A stretch of DNA of 64,000 bases from Mesorhizobium sp. (GTDB lineage: Bacteria; Pseudomonadota; Alphaproteobacteria; Rhizobiales; Rhizobiaceae): NCBI GenBank assembly GCA_027492275.1, contig JAPUFC010000091.1, forward strand, positions 1-64,000. Reading direction: 5' to 3'. Shown here piece by piece: positions 26,085 through 37,646 of the stretch. Every line of letters begins with the position of its first letter. Position 1 is the stretch's first letter. The notes under the pieces are model-generated. The model worked only from the letters and a program-made list of their open reading frames with translations, made no database searches and had not been told where the DNA came from. Position numbers and translations under genes: made by a program.

Positions 26085-28166
26085 TTATTCCGCCGCCTGC
26101 CTGAAGCCGCCCTTCGCCAGCGCCGAGCATTCCGCCATGACGGCCGAGGCGCGCGCGATCGGGTTGGTGAGGTAGAAATCCGTGACCGGCGACGTGAAGG
26201 CGCCCTTGTTCAGCCGCCCGCCGAGCCTGGCCACGGCGGACACCTCGTCATGGTCGCCGGGCGCGATGTCGTCGACGCGGCCCAGATGCTTGTATTCGGC
26301 CGTGAGCTGCTGGCGAAGCTGCGCCAGCGAATCGAAGGGCAGTTTCTTTCCGAGCACGTCCGACAGCGCGCGCAGGATCGCCCAGTCCTCCTTCGCCTCG
26401 CCCGGCGCGAAGCCGGCACGGGCGGTGCGCTGCACGCGGCCCTCCGTGTTGACGTAGGTAGCCGATTTCTCCGTATAGGCCGCGCCGGGCAGGATGACGT
26501 TGGCGCGGTGCGCGCCCGCGTCGCCATGCGTGCCGATATAGACCACGAAGGCCCCGCCGGTGGCGCTCATGTCGATCTCGTCCGCGCCGAGCAGGAACAG
26601 CACGTCGCTGTCGCCGAGCATGTCTTTGACAGCCTTGCCGCCCTCGCCCGGCACGAAGCCGATATCCAGCCCGCCGACGCGCGCGGCGGCGTTGTGCAGC
26701 ACGGCAAAACCGTTCCAGTCGGCGCGCACGGCGTCCACCGCCAGCGCCAGCTTCGCCGCCTGGCCGAGCACCGCCGCGCCGTCGCCGCGCGCCAGCGCGC
26801 CCTGCCCCACGATGATCAGCGGATTCCTGGCGTTCTTCAGCGTCTCGAAGAAGGAGCCGTTGCCGGCGGCGAGCTCCTTGAGCGATTCCGGTCCGACCCC
26901 GAGCAATTCGGCGTCGTAACGCAGGTCGCCGACGTCGCCGATCACCCCGATCGGCAGCGGCCCCTGCCGCCAGCGCTTTCTGATGCGCGTGTTGAGCACC
27001 GAGGCCTCGAAGCGCGGATTGGCGCCGATGATCAGCACAGCGTCGGCGTCCTCGATGCCCTCGATGGTCGGATTGAAGATGTAGCTGGCGCGGCCGAGAG
27101 CCGGATCGAGCGCAGCCCCGTCCTGCCGGCAGTCGACATTGGCCGAGCCCAGCGCCTGCATCAGCAGCTTGAGCGCGTACATCTCCTCGACGGCCGCCAG
27201 ATCGCCGGCGATCGCGCCGATCCTGTCGCCGGAGGTCTTCGACACCGCGTCCTTGATGGCGGCGAAGGCTTCGCCCCAGCTCGCCGGCGTGAGCTTGCCG
27301 TCACGGCGCACATAGGGCCGGTCGAGACGCTGCGAGCGCAGCCCGTCCCAGATGAAGCGGGTCTTGTCGGAAATCCACTCCTCGTTCACCGCCTCGTTGA
27401 CGCGCGGCATGATGCGCATCACCTCGCGGCCTCTGCTGTCGACGCGGATCGCCGAGCCGACCGCGTCCATCACGTCGATGGATTCGGTCTTGGTCAGCTC
27501 CCACGGCCGCGCCGTGAAGGCGAAGGGCTTCGAGGTCAGCGCGCCGACCGGGCACAGGTCGATGACATTGCCCTGCAACTCGGAGGTCATCGCGTGTTCG
27601 AGATAGGTGGTGATCTCGGCGTCCTCGCCGCGCCCGATCAGGCCGAGCTCCGAGATGCCGGCCACCTCGGTGGTGAAGCGGACGCACCGCGTGCAATGGA
27701 TGCAGCGGTTCATGATCGTCTTGACCAGCGGGCCGATATATTTGTCCTCGACCGCGCGCTTGTTCTCCTTGTAGCGCGAGGAATCGACGCCGAAGGCCAT
27801 CGCCTGGTCCTGCAGGTCGCACTCGCCGCCCTGGTCGCAGATCGGGCAGTCGAGCGGATGGTTGATGAGCAGGAACTCCATCACCCCCTCGCGCGCCTTC
27901 TTCACCATCGGCGTGTTGGTGAAGATTTCCGGCGCCTCGCCGTTCGGGCCGGGGCGCAGGTCGCGCACGCCCATGGCGCAGGACGCCGCCGGCTTGGGCG
28001 GCCCGCCCTTCACCTCGACCAGGCACATGCGGCAGTTGCCGGCGATCGACAGCCGCTCGTGGAAGCAGAAGCGCGGCACTTCCGCGCCCGCCTCCTCCGC
28101 CGCCTGCAGCAGCGTGTAATGGTCGGGGACCGTGATCTCCTTGCCGTCGACCTTCAGCTTCGCCAT
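26085..28166 (-). CDS. nuoG: NADH-quinone oxidoreductase subunit G
   Basis: A 693-residue iron-sulfur subunit. The N-terminal 2Fe-2S domain (C-M-G and C-x-V-E segments), the His-ligated 4Fe-4S site ([14 protein letters not shown]) and a further cluster (C-I-H-C-T-R-C) are present, followed by a molybdopterin-oxidoreductase-like domain without a cofactor. It passes electrons from NuoEF to the arm. A 69-residue coiled-coil gene lies 8 nt upstream. Confidence 0.95.
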   Translation of the reverse strand: MAKLKVDGKEITVPDHYTLLQAAEEAGAEVPRFCFHERLSIAGNCRMCLVEVKGGPPKPAASCAMGVRDLRPGPNGEAPEIFTNTPMVKKAREGVMEFLLINHPLDCPICDQGGECDLQDQAMAFGVDSSRYKENKRAVEDKYIGPLVKTIMNRCIHCTRCVRFTTEVAGISELGLIGRGEDAEITTYLEHAMTSELQGNVIDLCPVGALTSKPFAFTARPWELTKTESIDVMDAVGSAIRVDSRGREVMRIMPRVNEAVNEEWISDKTRFIWDGLRSQRLDRPYVRRDGKLTPASWGEAFAAIKDAVSKTSGDRIGAIAGDLAAVEEMYALKLLMQALGSANVDCRQDGAALDPALGRASYIFNPTIEGIEDADAVLIIGANPRFEASVLNTRIRKRWRQGPLPIGVIGDVGDLRYDAELLGVGPESLKELAAGNGSFFETLKNARNPLIIVGQGALARGDGAAVLGQAAKLALAVDAVRADWNGFAVLHNAAARVGGLDIGFVPGEGGKAVKDMLGDSDVLFLLGADEIDMSATGGAFVVYIGTHGDAGAHRANVILPGAAYTEKSATYVNTEGRVQRTARAGFAPGEAKEDWAILRALSDVLGKKLPFDSLAQLRQQLTAEYKHLGRVDDIAPGDHDEVSAVARLGGRLNKGAFTSPVTDFYLTNPIARASAVMAECSALAKGGFRQAAE

Positions 28167-28174
28167 GTGAGTCC

Positions 28175-28384
28175 TCAGTGCTGCGTGTCGACGAGGTCGA
28201 GGCGACGCTCGATACGTTCAACGCGGTTCTCCACGCGGTCCAACCGCCTGTGAACACCGGCCAAATTCTCTTCGACGGAGGTCGCGCGGACCTTCGGGTC
28301 GCGAATCTCGTCGAGCACACGATCCAGCTTCTCGTCCATTCGACGCAACATCGCCAGAACGAGGTTGTCAGGCTCCTTAGCCAT
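28175..28384 (-). CDS. Small coiled-coil protein inside the nuo operon
   Basis: A 69-residue protein, [20 protein letters not shown] start, with heptad spacing through [13 protein letters not shown]: a dimeric coiled coil. Its ATG at 28384 overlaps the 3' end of the helix-hairpin-helix gene by 8 nt, so it is co-translated. Such short coiled coils are common in Rhizobiales; no function is known. It is not a recognised complex I subunit. Confidence 0.7.
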   Translation of the reverse strand: MAKEPDNLVLAMLRRMDEKLDRVLDEIRDPKVRATSVEENLAGVHRRLDRVENRVERIERRLDLVDTQH

Positions 28385-29015
28385 GCCGCCGCCCCTTCGA
28401 CAGCGCCTTCGCCTGTCCGATCCAGTCGTCGCGCTCGATGCGCCCGCTGAACGACAGATAGTCGTCCAGCCAGGCGATCTCCCCGGCGCTCCAGCCCGCG
28501 ATCTGGCGATACGTCCAGATGCCGAGACCGTTGAGCACCGTCTCCAGCTTCGGCCCCACGCCGGCGATGGCCTTGAGGTCGTCCACCTTCCTCGGCCTGC
28601 CGATGCCCTTCGGCTGCCTGACGGCCTCGGCCGCCGCAGGCATGGCCGGCTTCGAAACCCGTTTCGCAACGCGCCTGGCCGGCGCGGCCGTCCTGGCCAC
28701 CGTCTCGACCGCCGCGTCGGCGACCTGCGCGGCATCGGCCATCATCGTCTTCACGACGGCTTCGGTGCGCGGGGCAGGCTTGGCGGCCGGCGCGACCGCC
28801 TTCTCATGCTCGATGCCCGACATCGCCCGCATCGACAGTTCCGCCATCGCCGAGGCCGTGCCCATCCAGACGCCGAAGGCGTGGCTCCACAGCCCGAGCC
28901 CGACGGCCGACAACGCCATCACGCCGGCGGCGGGGTGCGCCGCGAGGTTGATCGCGCCCGCCACCTCCTTCGGCAGTCCCGGCGGCATCATATCGGGTCC
29001 GGACGTGGTGTTCAT
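28377..29015 (-). CDS. Helix-hairpin-helix protein between nuoF and nuoG
   Basis: A 212-residue protein. The first third has a hydrophobic segment (about residues 22-50) resembling phasin-like or membrane-associated helices, the middle is Ala/Lys/Arg-rich and disordered, and the last 70 residues form a helix-hairpin-helix unit (D-D-L-K-A-I-A-G-V-G-P-K, then R-I-E-R-D-D-W-I). The same unit ends NuoE in this operon. It is a known rhizobial insertion in nuo operons. Function unproven. Confidence 0.75.
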   Translation of the reverse strand: MNTTSGPDMMPPGLPKEVAGAINLAAHPAAGVMALSAVGLGLWSHAFGVWMGTASAMAELSMRAMSGIEHEKAVAPAAKPAPRTEAVVKTMMADAAQVADAAVETVARTAAPARRVAKRVSKPAMPAAAEAVRQPKGIGRPRKVDDLKAIAGVGPKLETVLNGLGIWTYRQIAGWSAGEIAWLDDYLSFSGRIERDDWIGQAKALSKGRRHG

Positions 29016-29020
29016 GGGCC

Positions 29021-30328
<1,308 letters not shown>

Positions 30329-30337
30329 CCTTGCCCC

Positions 30338-31582
30338 CTACACCGGTTTCTTGCCGAACACGCGGACGTATTCCTCGACGCCGCCTTTGGCGAGCGCGTC
30401 GGCCTGTCTCACCCAGTCGTCGCGCTCGATGCGGCCCTTGAAGTTCAGGTAGCCGTCGACCCATTCGCGCTCCGCTTTCTTCCAGGCCGCCACCTGCGCG
30501 AAGGTATAGATGCCCAGCGAATGCAGGATGCCCTCGATCTTGGGCCCGACGCCGGAGATCAGCTTGAGGTCGTCCGGCGTCGCCGGCTTCTCGATTCCCT
30601 TCGGCCGGTCGGCGTCGGTCAGCGACGGTTTCGTCTCGCTCGCCTTGCCCGCAGCGCCGATCGCCTCGCCGCGATGCAGCTCCGGCGATTTGAGCGCCGC
30701 CGGTCCCGTCGCGGTCGACTTGGCGCGGCGCTGCTTCGCCGTGCCCTCCACCGCCGGCTCGGCCAAGTTGGCCGCCACCGGGTCGTAGGCGGGAGCCTTG
30801 ACGCTTTCGGCGGCCTCGGCCTTGGGAGACGCCTTCTTCGGCGAGGGCGATTTCACCGATCCGTCCGTCTCCGGCGCATCGGTCTTCGGCCTTGCCGCTT
30901 CCGAAGGCGGAACCTGCGGGTCGGCGCTCGCCCCGGCGGTCGCGCGGTCGCGCGTGGATTTCAGCACGGCCTGCTCGTCCCTGAGCGACGTGAGCCCGCT
31001 CGCCGGCGCGGAGACAATGCGGTCGATCTGCGGGCCGGTCGGCACGGAAGCCCCTTTGCCGGCCTCGAACGCGTCGATGATCGCGGCCAGCCGTTCCGGC
31101 GTCAGATCCTCGTAGGTATCCTTGAAGATCATCACCATCGGCGCGTTAACGCACGCGCCCAGGCATTCGACCTCCTCCCACGACAGCGTGCCGTCATCAT
31201 TGGTGTGGAACTGCTCGTGATGGATTTTTGCGCGGCACACATCCATCAGCGCCTCGGAGCCGCGCAGCATGCAGGGCGTCGTGCCGCAGACCTGCACGTG
31301 GGCCCTGGAGCCCACCGGCTTCAACTGAAACTGCGTGTAGAAGGTCGCCACTTCCAGCGCGCGGATATAGGGCATGCCGAGCCGGTCGGCGATGTGCTCG
31401 ATGGCCGCCTTGGTGACCCAGCCTTCCTGCTCCTGCGCGATCATCAGCAACGGGATGATGGCCGACTGCTCGCGGCCCTGCGGGTATTTCGCGATCCATG
31501 TGTCGACGGACGCCGCGTGGTCGCCGTTGAAGGCGAAGCTGGCGGGCTGGACGGCTGGCTCGGCGAGACGACGGACTGACAT
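30338..31582 (-). CDS. nuoE: NADH-quinone oxidoreductase subunit E with long C-terminal extension
   Basis: A 414-residue protein, about 2.5 times the usual NuoE. Residues about 20-180 are the thioredoxin-like 2Fe-2S domain (C-G-T-T-P-C and C-L-G-A-C ligands). Residues about 190-335 are Ala/Lys/Pro/Ser-rich and look disordered. The last 75 residues form a helix-hairpin-helix unit (D-D-L-K-L-I-S-G-V-G-P-K, R-I-E-R-D-D-W-V) like that in the gene after nuoF. The extension is typical of Rhizobiales NuoE. The ATG overlaps the nuoD stop by 1 nt (TAATG). Confidence 0.95.
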   Translation of the reverse strand: MSVRRLAEPAVQPASFAFNGDHAASVDTWIAKYPQGREQSAIIPLLMIAQEQEGWVTKAAIEHIADRLGMPYIRALEVATFYTQFQLKPVGSRAHVQVCGTTPCMLRGSEALMDVCRAKIHHEQFHTNDDGTLSWEEVECLGACVNAPMVMIFKDTYEDLTPERLAAIIDAFEAGKGASVPTGPQIDRIVSAPASGLTSLRDEQAVLKSTRDRATAGASADPQVPPSEAARPKTDAPETDGSVKSPSPKKASPKAEAAESVKAPAYDPVAANLAEPAVEGTAKQRRAKSTATGPAALKSPELHRGEAIGAAGKASETKPSLTDADRPKGIEKPATPDDLKLISGVGPKIEGILHSLGIYTFAQVAAWKKAEREWVDGYLNFKGRIERDDWVRQADALAKGGVEEYVRVFGKKPV

Positions 31583-32772
31583 TAGCGATCGACCTCTCCG
31601 AACACGATGTCGATCGAGCCGAGCACGGCCGACACGTCCGCCAGCAGATGGCCACGGCACAGGAAATCCATGGCCTGCAGATGCGCGAAACCCGGCGCGC
31701 GCAGCTTGACGCGGTACGGCTTGTTGGTGCCGTCGGCCACCAGATAGACGCCGAACTCGCCCTTCGGCGCCTCGACCGCCGCGTACACCTCGCCGGCCGG
31801 CACGTGATAGCCCTCGGTATAGAGCTTGAAGTGATGGATCAGCGCCTCCATCGAGCGCTTCATCGCGCCGCGCTTGGGCGGAACCACCTTGCCGTCCTCG
31901 TTCGACACCGCGCCGACGCGCTCCTTGCCGAGCAGCCGGTCGACGCACTGGCGCATGATCCGGGCCGACTGGCGCATCTCCTCCATGCGGATGAGGTAGC
32001 GGTCGAAGCAGTCGCCGTTCTTGCCGACCGGGATGTCGAAATCCATCTCGGAATAGCATTCGTAGGGCTGCGACTTGCGCAGATCCCACGGCGCGCCCGA
32101 GCCGCGCACCATGACGCCCGAAAAGCCCCAGTTCCAGGCATCGTCCAGCGACACCACGCCTATGTCGACGTTGCGCTGCTTGAAGATGCGGTTCGGTGTC
32201 AGCAGCGCGTCGAGATCGTCCAGCGTCTTCTCGAAGGACGGAATCCAGTTGCCGATGTCCTCGACAAGCTGGTCCGGCAGATCCTGATGGACCCCTCCCG
32301 GCCGGAAATAGGCCGCATGCATGCGCGAGCCGGAGGCGCGCTCGTAGAACACCATCAGCTTCTCGCGGTCGACGAAGCCCCACAGCGGCGGCGTCAGCGC
32401 GCCGACATCCATGGCCTGCGTCGTCACGTTGAGGATGTGGCTCATGATGCGGCCGATCTCGCAATAGAGCACGCGGATCAACTGGCCGCGCTTCGGCACC
32501 TCGATGCCCAGCAGACGCTCCACCGCCAGCGCGAAGGCATGCTCCTGGTTCATCGGCGCGCAATAGTCGAGCCGGTCGAGATAGGGGATCGCCTGAAGGT
32601 AGGTCTTCGCCTCCATCAGCTTCTCGGTGCCGCGATGCAGCAGCCCGATATGCGGATCGACGCGGTCGACCACCTCGCCGTCCAGCTCAAGCACGAGGCG
32701 CAGCACGCCGTGCGCGGCCGGATGCTGCGGGCCGAAATTGATGTTGAAGTTGCGTACCGACGTCTCGGCCAT
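31582..32772 (-). CDS. nuoD: NADH-quinone oxidoreductase subunit D
   Basis: A 396-residue 49-kDa-type subunit that lines the quinone site. The quinone-binding His is in [11 protein letters not shown] and the conserved Tyr in L-D-R-L-D-Y. The ATG at 32772 is chosen (M-A-E-T-S-V-R-N-F); an upstream in-frame start would only add arginines. It lies 7 nt after nuoC, which is a separate gene here. Confidence 0.96.
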   Translation of the reverse strand: MAETSVRNFNINFGPQHPAAHGVLRLVLELDGEVVDRVDPHIGLLHRGTEKLMEAKTYLQAIPYLDRLDYCAPMNQEHAFALAVERLLGIEVPKRGQLIRVLYCEIGRIMSHILNVTTQAMDVGALTPPLWGFVDREKLMVFYERASGSRMHAAYFRPGGVHQDLPDQLVEDIGNWIPSFEKTLDDLDALLTPNRIFKQRNVDIGVVSLDDAWNWGFSGVMVRGSGAPWDLRKSQPYECYSEMDFDIPVGKNGDCFDRYLIRMEEMRQSARIMRQCVDRLLGKERVGAVSNEDGKVVPPKRGAMKRSMEALIHHFKLYTEGYHVPAGEVYAAVEAPKGEFGVYLVADGTNKPYRVKLRAPGFAHLQAMDFLCRGHLLADVSAVLGSIDIVFGEVDR

Positions 32773-32779
32773 AATCGCC

Positions 32780-33385
32780 TCAGTTCGTCTTCGCCTTCTC
32801 GTCACCGGGCAGCACGTAGTCGGTGCCTTCCCAGGGAGAGAGGAAATCGAAGTTGCGGAACTCCTGCTTGAGTTCGACGGGCTCGTAGACGACCCGCTTG
32901 GCCTCGTCGTCGTAGCGAACCTCGACGAAGCCGGTGAGCGGAAAGTCCTTGCGCAGCGGGTGTCCCTCGAAGCCGTAGTCGGTGAGGATGCGGCGCAGGT
33001 CCGGATGGCCGGTGAACAGCACGCCGTAGAGATCGTAGGTCTCGCGCTCGAACCAGTCGGCGCCGCGGAAGATCTCGGTGACCGACGGCACCGGCGTCTC
33101 CTCGTCCGTCTGCACCTTGACGCGGATGCGCAGGTTCTGGCGCGGCGAGAGCAGATGGTAGACCACGTCGAAACGCTTGCGGCGCTGGGGATAGTCGGCC
33201 CCGCACACGTCGATGAACGACACGAACTGGCACTGAACGTCCCGCTTGAGGAAATTCATCACCGAAAGCAGGTCGGATGCCTCGACCTGGATGGTCAATT
33301 CGCCATGGGCGATGACCGAACCCTCGATCTGGTCGCCGATCTTCTCGGCGAGATAGGCGGAAAGGTCGTTGAGCGCTTCACTCAT
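32780..33385 (-). CDS. nuoC: NADH-quinone oxidoreductase subunit C
   Basis: A 201-residue 30-kDa-type structural subunit of the peripheral arm. The signature [12 protein letters not shown]-x-G-H-P-D-L-R-R is clear, followed by [11 protein letters not shown]. The ATG at 33385 gives the expected length. No cofactor is bound by this subunit. Confidence 0.96.
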   Translation of the reverse strand: MSEALNDLSAYLAEKIGDQIEGSVIAHGELTIQVEASDLLSVMNFLKRDVQCQFVSFIDVCGADYPQRRKRFDVVYHLLSPRQNLRIRVKVQTDEETPVPSVTEIFRGADWFERETYDLYGVLFTGHPDLRRILTDYGFEGHPLRKDFPLTGFVEVRYDDEAKRVVYEPVELKQEFRNFDFLSPWEGTDYVLPGDEKAKTN

Positions 33386-33396
33386 CTCCGCCGCCC

Positions 33397-33972
33397 TCAC
33401 CGCTCGATCGTGCCGGTGCGGCGAATCTTCTTCTGCAGAAGAAGGATGCCGTAGAGCAGCGCCTCCGCGCTCGGCGGACAACCGGGCACGTAGATGTCGA
33501 CAGGCACCACGCGGTCGCAGCCGCGCACCACCGAATAGGAATAGTGATAATAGCCGCCGCCATTGGCGCAAGAGCCCATGGAGATGACGTAGCGCGGCTC
33601 CGGCATCTGGTCGTAGACCTTGCGCAGCGCCGGCGCCATCTTGTTGGTCAGCGTGCCGGCCACGATCATGATGTCGGACTGGCGCGGGGAGGCGCGCGGC
33701 GCGACGCCGAAACGCTCCGAATCGTAGCGCGACATGGAGGTGTGGATCATCTCCACCGCGCAGCACGCCAGGCCGAAGGTCATGAACATCAGCGAGCCGG
33801 AGCGCGCCCAGGTGATCAGCGCCTCGGACGAGGTGACGAGAAAACCCTTGTCCGACAGCTCGCTGTTGATGTCGGCGAAGAACGGGTCGTCCTGCCCGAC
33901 CGGCTTGCCGGTGGCGGGATCGAGGATGCCGCGCGGCTTGGGCGCGACGAGCGTCTGAGGGTTCAATCCCAT
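33397..33972 (-). CDS. nuoB: NADH-quinone oxidoreductase subunit B
   Basis: A 191-residue subunit carrying the terminal N2 cluster next to quinone. The tandem cysteines (L-A-C-C-A-V-E-M) and the later [10 protein letters not shown] and G-C-P-P-S segments are present. The ATG at 33972 overlaps the nuoA 3' end by 10 nt. Confidence 0.96.
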   Translation of the reverse strand: MGLNPQTLVAPKPRGILDPATGKPVGQDDPFFADINSELSDKGFLVTSSEALITWARSGSLMFMTFGLACCAVEMIHTSMSRYDSERFGVAPRASPRQSDIMIVAGTLTNKMAPALRKVYDQMPEPRYVISMGSCANGGGYYHYSYSVVRGCDRVVPVDIYVPGCPPSAEALLYGILLLQKKIRRTGTIER

Positions 33973-34328
33973 TCGAGCGCTCCCTTCTTCCATTCATAGA
34001 TGAAACCGATGGTCAGCACGCCGAGGAACACCATCATCGACCAGAAGCCGAACATGCCGATGTCGCCGAACGACACCGCCCACGGAAACAGGAAGGCCAC
34101 CTCGAGGTCGAAGATGATGAACAGGATCGACACGAGGTAGAAGCGCACGTCGAACTTCATGCGCGCATCGTCGAAGGAATTGAAGCCGCACTCGTAGGCC
34201 GAGAGCTTTTCCGGGTCCGGGTTGCGGTAGGCGACGAGGAAGGGCGCGACGATGAGCGCCAGGCCCACCAGCAGCGCGACGCCGATGAAGATGACGACAG
34301 GCAGATAGGAACTCAAAAGTTCGTTCAT
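33963..34328 (-). CDS. nuoA: NADH-quinone oxidoreductase subunit A
   Basis: A 121-residue, three-span membrane subunit, first gene of the operon. The conserved Y-E-C-G-F loop with the switch Cys and the [11 protein letters not shown] segment are clear. The 284-nt region before it (34329-34612) must hold the nuo promoter and the start of the divergent glycosylase gene; an inverted pair GGTTAG/CTAACC about 27 nt apart lies near 34440-34475, but no firm promoter was seen. Confidence 0.95.
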   Translation of the reverse strand: MNELLSSYLPVVIFIGVALLVGLALIVAPFLVAYRNPDPEKLSAYECGFNSFDDARMKFDVRFYLVSILFIIFDLEVAFLFPWAVSFGDIGMFGFWSMMVFLGVLTIGFIYEWKKGALEWD

Positions 34329-34612
34329 GCTGCGACTTCCTGGTGGACGATCCACCGTGAGCTGGAGCACGGTCGTCACGCGGAAACGCGACAGACCGAT
34401 TTCCGATCTGTCGCCTGGCCATGCTGCATTGCGGCGAGGGTTAGCGCAGCCCCGTGGGTGACGCAAGCCTAACCTCGCGTCATTTTCCCCGCTTTCGGCC
34501 ACTTTGTGAAACCGGCCAAGCCAAGGCAATTCCTTACTAATTTACTCATGTTTTTCTCCTGACAGCGGATGCGCCGAAAGCCTGCTAGCGTGGGCGCGGG
34601 AGATGTCGTGAA

Positions 34613-35815
34613 ATGCCGCCTGTGATCGAGACCCTGTCCCTGCCCGCCGCGCGCCGCATCGCGCTTGCCGCGCAGGGATTTTCGCAACGCCGCCCGGCCT
34701 CCGCGCCGGACCGGCGCCACCTGAAGCGCGAGCTTGCCCGTCTGGGCCTCTTGCAGATCGATTCCGTCAGCGCCGTGGTGCGGGCGCACTACATGCCCCT
34801 GTTCTCGCGCCTCGGCGCCTATCCGATGAGCCTTCTGGACGACGCCATGGCGGGGCGCCGCCGGCTGCTGTTCGAATACTGGGCGCACGAGGCCTCGCTG
34901 CTGCCGGTCGAGACATGGCCGCTGATGCAGTGGCGCATGCAGCGCGCCCGGCAGAACACGGGCATCTACAAGGGGCTGGCCCGCTGGGCCGCGCACAACA
35001 AGGCGTTCACGGGCGAAATCCTCGACCGGGTGAAGGCGGAGGGCCCGCTGCCCGCCTCGGCCATCGAAGGCCACAAGGGCAAGGGCGGCTGGTGGGGCTG
35101 GAGCGACGCCAAGGCGGCCTTCGAATGGCTGTTCTGGGCCGGCCTGCTCACCACCCATTCGCGGCGCGGCTTCGAGCGTCTCTACGACGTGCCGGAGCGC
35201 GTTCTGCCGAAAGCCGTGCTGGAGGCCCCCGTCCCCGCCCCGGCCGACGCGCAGCGGGAGCTTGTCCGCCACGCCGCCCGCGCGCTGGGCATCGCCACCT
35301 ACACGGATTTGCGCGACTATTTCCGCCTGCCCGTGGACACGATGAAGGGACGCATCGAGGAGCTGGTCGAATCGGGCGAGCTGCTGCCCGTGAAAGTGAA
35401 GGGCTGGGGCCAACCGGCCTGGCTGCATGCCGGCGCGCGCCGTCCCCGCAGGGTGGACGCCCGCGCCCTGCTCGCGCCCTTCGACCCGCTCGTCTGGGAG
35501 CGCGCCCGCACCGAGCGCCTGTTCGATTTCCACTACCGCATCGAGATCTACGTGCCGGAAGCGAAGCGCCGGTTCGGCTACTATGTCCTGCCCTTCCTGC
35601 TCGGCGAAGGGATCGTCGCCCGCGTCGACCTGCGCGCCGACCGTCCGAACGGGGTCCTGCGCGTCGTCGCCGCCTATGCCGAGCCCGGCGCGCCGCCCGA
35701 GACGGCCGCCGAGCTGCTGGAGGAACTGCGGCTCATGCAGGTCTGGCTCGGCCTGGAGCGGATGGAGGTCCTGCCCGGCGGCGATCTTGGCCCGGCGCTC
35801 GCGGCCGCGCGTTGA
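34613..35815 (+). CDS. YcaQ/AlkX-like winged-helix DNA glycosylase
   Basis: A 400-residue HTH_42 (YcaQ/AlkZ) family protein, made of tandem winged-helix domains. The catalytic motif appears as L-Q-I-D-S-V with Gln48 and Asp50, the Q-x-D form of the YcaQ/AlkX branch, whereas Streptomyces AlkZ has Q-x-Q. Family members unhook interstrand crosslinks and remove N7-alkylated bases. The family's W-x-H-E segment is seen as Y-W-A-H-E-A-S-L-L-P. It is divergent from nuo and not linked to the cobalamin genes that follow. Confidence 0.88.
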   Translation: MPPVIETLSLPAARRIALAAQGFSQRRPASAPDRRHLKRELARLGLLQIDSVSAVVRAHYMPLFSRLGAYPMSLLDDAMAGRRRLLFEYWAHEASLLPVETWPLMQWRMQRARQNTGIYKGLARWAAHNKAFTGEILDRVKAEGPLPASAIEGHKGKGGWWGWSDAKAAFEWLFWAGLLTTHSRRGFERLYDVPERVLPKAVLEAPVPAPADAQRELVRHAARALGIATYTDLRDYFRLPVDTMKGRIEELVESGELLPVKVKGWGQPAWLHAGARRPRRVDARALLAPFDPLVWERARTERLFDFHYRIEIYVPEAKRRFGYYVLPFLLGEGIVARVDLRADRPNGVLRVVAAYAEPGAPPETAAELLEELRLMQVWLGLERMEVLPGGDLGPALAAAR

Positions 35816-35847
35816 CTCCAGCGGCTCCGAAAGCCTAAATCGGACCC

Positions 35848-36027
35848 GACGGTCCCCTCCTCTCAAGGGAGGGGCTAAGAGGGAACGCGGTGCGCGCCGC
35901 AAGAGGCGCAAATCCGCGGCTGTCCCCGCAACTGTGAGCGGCGAGCCCGCGCCGATGGCCACTGGAAGCGAGAATGCTCCGGGAAGGCGGCAAGGGCGAC
36001 GACCCGCGAGCCAGGAGACCTGCCGTC
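35848..36027 (+). promoter_or_regulatory. Cobalamin riboswitch
   Basis: The conserved core is unmistakable: AAGAGGGAA, the AAATCCGCGGCTG and CCCCGCAACTGTGA segments, GCCACTG (35958-35964), GGGAAGGCGGCAAGGG, and the B12 box AGCCAGGAGACCTGCC (36009-36024). A closing stem pairs GACGG (35848-35852) with CCGTC (36023-36027). Downstream, GTCCGG (36045-36050) can pair with CCGGAC (36059-36064) immediately before the GGGAG of the first gene, a plausible translation-control hairpin. It should repress the B12 cluster when adenosylcobalamin is plentiful. Confidence 0.95.
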
Positions 36028-36075
36028 GCGCAAATGATCCGAACGTCCGGCGGGTGACCCGGACAGGGAGCCTGT

Positions 36076-36579
36076 GTGAAGACGGATTTCTGCTCCGTGA
36101 GCGACGACGCGTCGCCTGAAACCGGCGAGGCCGCCCTGCGCGGCCCCGATTGCGGCCCCCATCCCGGCCCCCGGCCCGGCCCCCCGCCCGGCGAAGGCGT
36201 CACCGTGCTGGTCTGTCATTCCTGCCGCAGGCCGGGCGATCCCGAAACCCTTCCCCGCCCCGGCACGCGCCTCGCCGAAGCCGCGGAGCGCGCGGCGGCG
36301 GACACCGGCGTGGCGGTCAGGCGCGTCGGCTGCCTCGGCAACTGCAAGCGCGGCATCTCGGCCGCCATGCTGCGCCAGGGCTCATGGAGCTACGTCTTCG
36401 GCGACCTGACCGAGGACAGCGCCGGCGACCTCGTCAAGGGCGCGCTGCTCTATGCCGGCGCCGGCGACGGCTTCATGCCGTTCCGCGCCCGGCCCGAATC
36501 GCTCAAGCGCGGCCTGATCGCGCGCCTGCCCACCCTCGATATCCTGCCCTCCCTCGATATGCTGAAAGACCTGCCATGA
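36076..36579 (+). CDS. DUF1636 metal-binding protein of the cobalamin cluster
   Basis: A 167-residue protein. After a Pro/Gly-rich N-terminus the DUF1636 domain shows C-H-S-C-R-R-P-G and C-L-G-N-C-K-R-G, cysteine pairs typical of thioredoxin-like 2Fe-2S proteins. DUF1636 genes travel with cobW and cobN; a role in cobalt handling is inferred. The GTG start at 36076 has GGGAG 5 nt upstream and lies about 50 nt after the riboswitch. Its TGA overlaps the cobW start by 4 nt. Confidence 0.85.
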   Translation: MKTDFCSVSDDASPETGEAALRGPDCGPHPGPRPGPPPGEGVTVLVCHSCRRPGDPETLPRPGTRLAEAAERAAADTGVAVRRVGCLGNCKRGISAAMLRQGSWSYVFGDLTEDSAGDLVKGALLYAGAGDGFMPFRARPESLKRGLIARLPTLDILPSLDMLKDLP

Positions 36580-37613
36580 CCGCCGACCTGTCCCGCGTTC
36601 CCTGCACCGTCATCACCGGCTTCCTCGGCGTGGGCAAGACGACGCTGATCCGCAACATTCTCGAAAATGCCGGCGGCCGGCGGCTCGCCATCATCGTCAA
36701 CGAGTTCGGCGACGTCGGCATCGACGGCGACATCCTGAAAGGCTGCGGCGTCGAGGCCTGCCCGGAGGAGAACGTCGTGGAACTGGCCAACGGCTGCATC
36801 TGCTGCACCGTCGCCGACGATTTCGTGCCGGCCATCGACCAGATCCTGTCCCGCTCGCCGAGGGTCGATCACATCCTGATCGAGACCTCCGGGCTCGCTT
36901 TGCCCAAGCCGCTGGTGCAGGCGTTCCAGTGGCCGTCGGTCAAGAACCGGGTCACCGTGGACGGCGTCGTCGCCGTGGTAGACGGGCCGGCGCTGGCACA
37001 GGGCCGCGTCGCCGCCGACATGGACGCGCTGGCCGCCCAGCGCGCAGCCGACGATTCGCTCGACCACGACGATCCGGTCGAAGAGGTGTTCGAGGACCAG
37101 GTCGCCTGCGCCGACCTCGTCATCCTGTCGAAGAGCGACCTCTTGGACGAGGCCGCCGCCGCCCGTGCCAAAGCCGTGGTGGACGAGCACGTCGCCCGCG
37201 CGGTGAAGATCGTGCCGGCCGCGCATGGCAAGATCGATCCCGCCGTACTGCTCGGCCTCGGCCTCGCCGTCGAGGACGACATCGAGAACCGCAGGACGCA
37301 CCATGATGGCGAGCTCGATCACGAGCATGACGATTTCGACACCTTCGTTCTCGACCTTCCTGCCGTCGCCGATCCGGCCGATCTCGCCGCGCGCGTGGCA
37401 AAGGCGGCAGAACAGGAGAACGTGCTGCGCGCCAAGGGCTTCGTCGAGGTCGCCGGCAAGCCGATGCGGCTTCTCGTGCAGGCCGTCGGCCAGCGGGTGA
37501 ACCACTATTACGACCGCGCCTGGACGGCCGGCGACGACCGTCGCTCCCGGCTCGTGGTGATCGGCCTGAAAGGGCTGAACCGCCCCGCCATCGAGAAGAT
37601 CCTGCTGGGGTGA
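36576..37613 (+). CDS. cobW: CobW G3E GTPase, cobalt chaperone
   Basis: A 345-residue G3E-family GTPase. Walker A is G-F-L-G-V-G-K-T-T, the metal-binding motif is G-C-I-C-C-T-V, the base-recognition motif is S-K-S-D-L, and a His/Asp-rich loop (H-H-D-G-E-L-D-H-E-H-D-D) lies before the C-terminal domain. CobW binds cobalt in a GTP-dependent way and is thought to deliver it to the CobN chelatase encoded next. It is co-translated with the DUF1636 gene. Confidence 0.94.
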   Translation: MTADLSRVPCTVITGFLGVGKTTLIRNILENAGGRRLAIIVNEFGDVGIDGDILKGCGVEACPEENVVELANGCICCTVADDFVPAIDQILSRSPRVDHILIETSGLALPKPLVQAFQWPSVKNRVTVDGVVAVVDGPALAQGRVAADMDALAAQRAADDSLDHDDPVEEVFEDQVACADLVILSKSDLLDEAAAARAKAVVDEHVARAVKIVPAAHGKIDPAVLLGLGLAVEDDIENRRTHHDGELDHEHDDFDTFVLDLPAVADPADLAARVAKAAEQENVLRAKGFVEVAGKPMRLLVQAVGQRVNHYYDRAWTAGDDRRSRLVVIGLKGLNRPAIEKILLG

Positions 37614-37646
37614 TCCTGTGAACGGCCGGCATCCGGCGGGTGTCCC

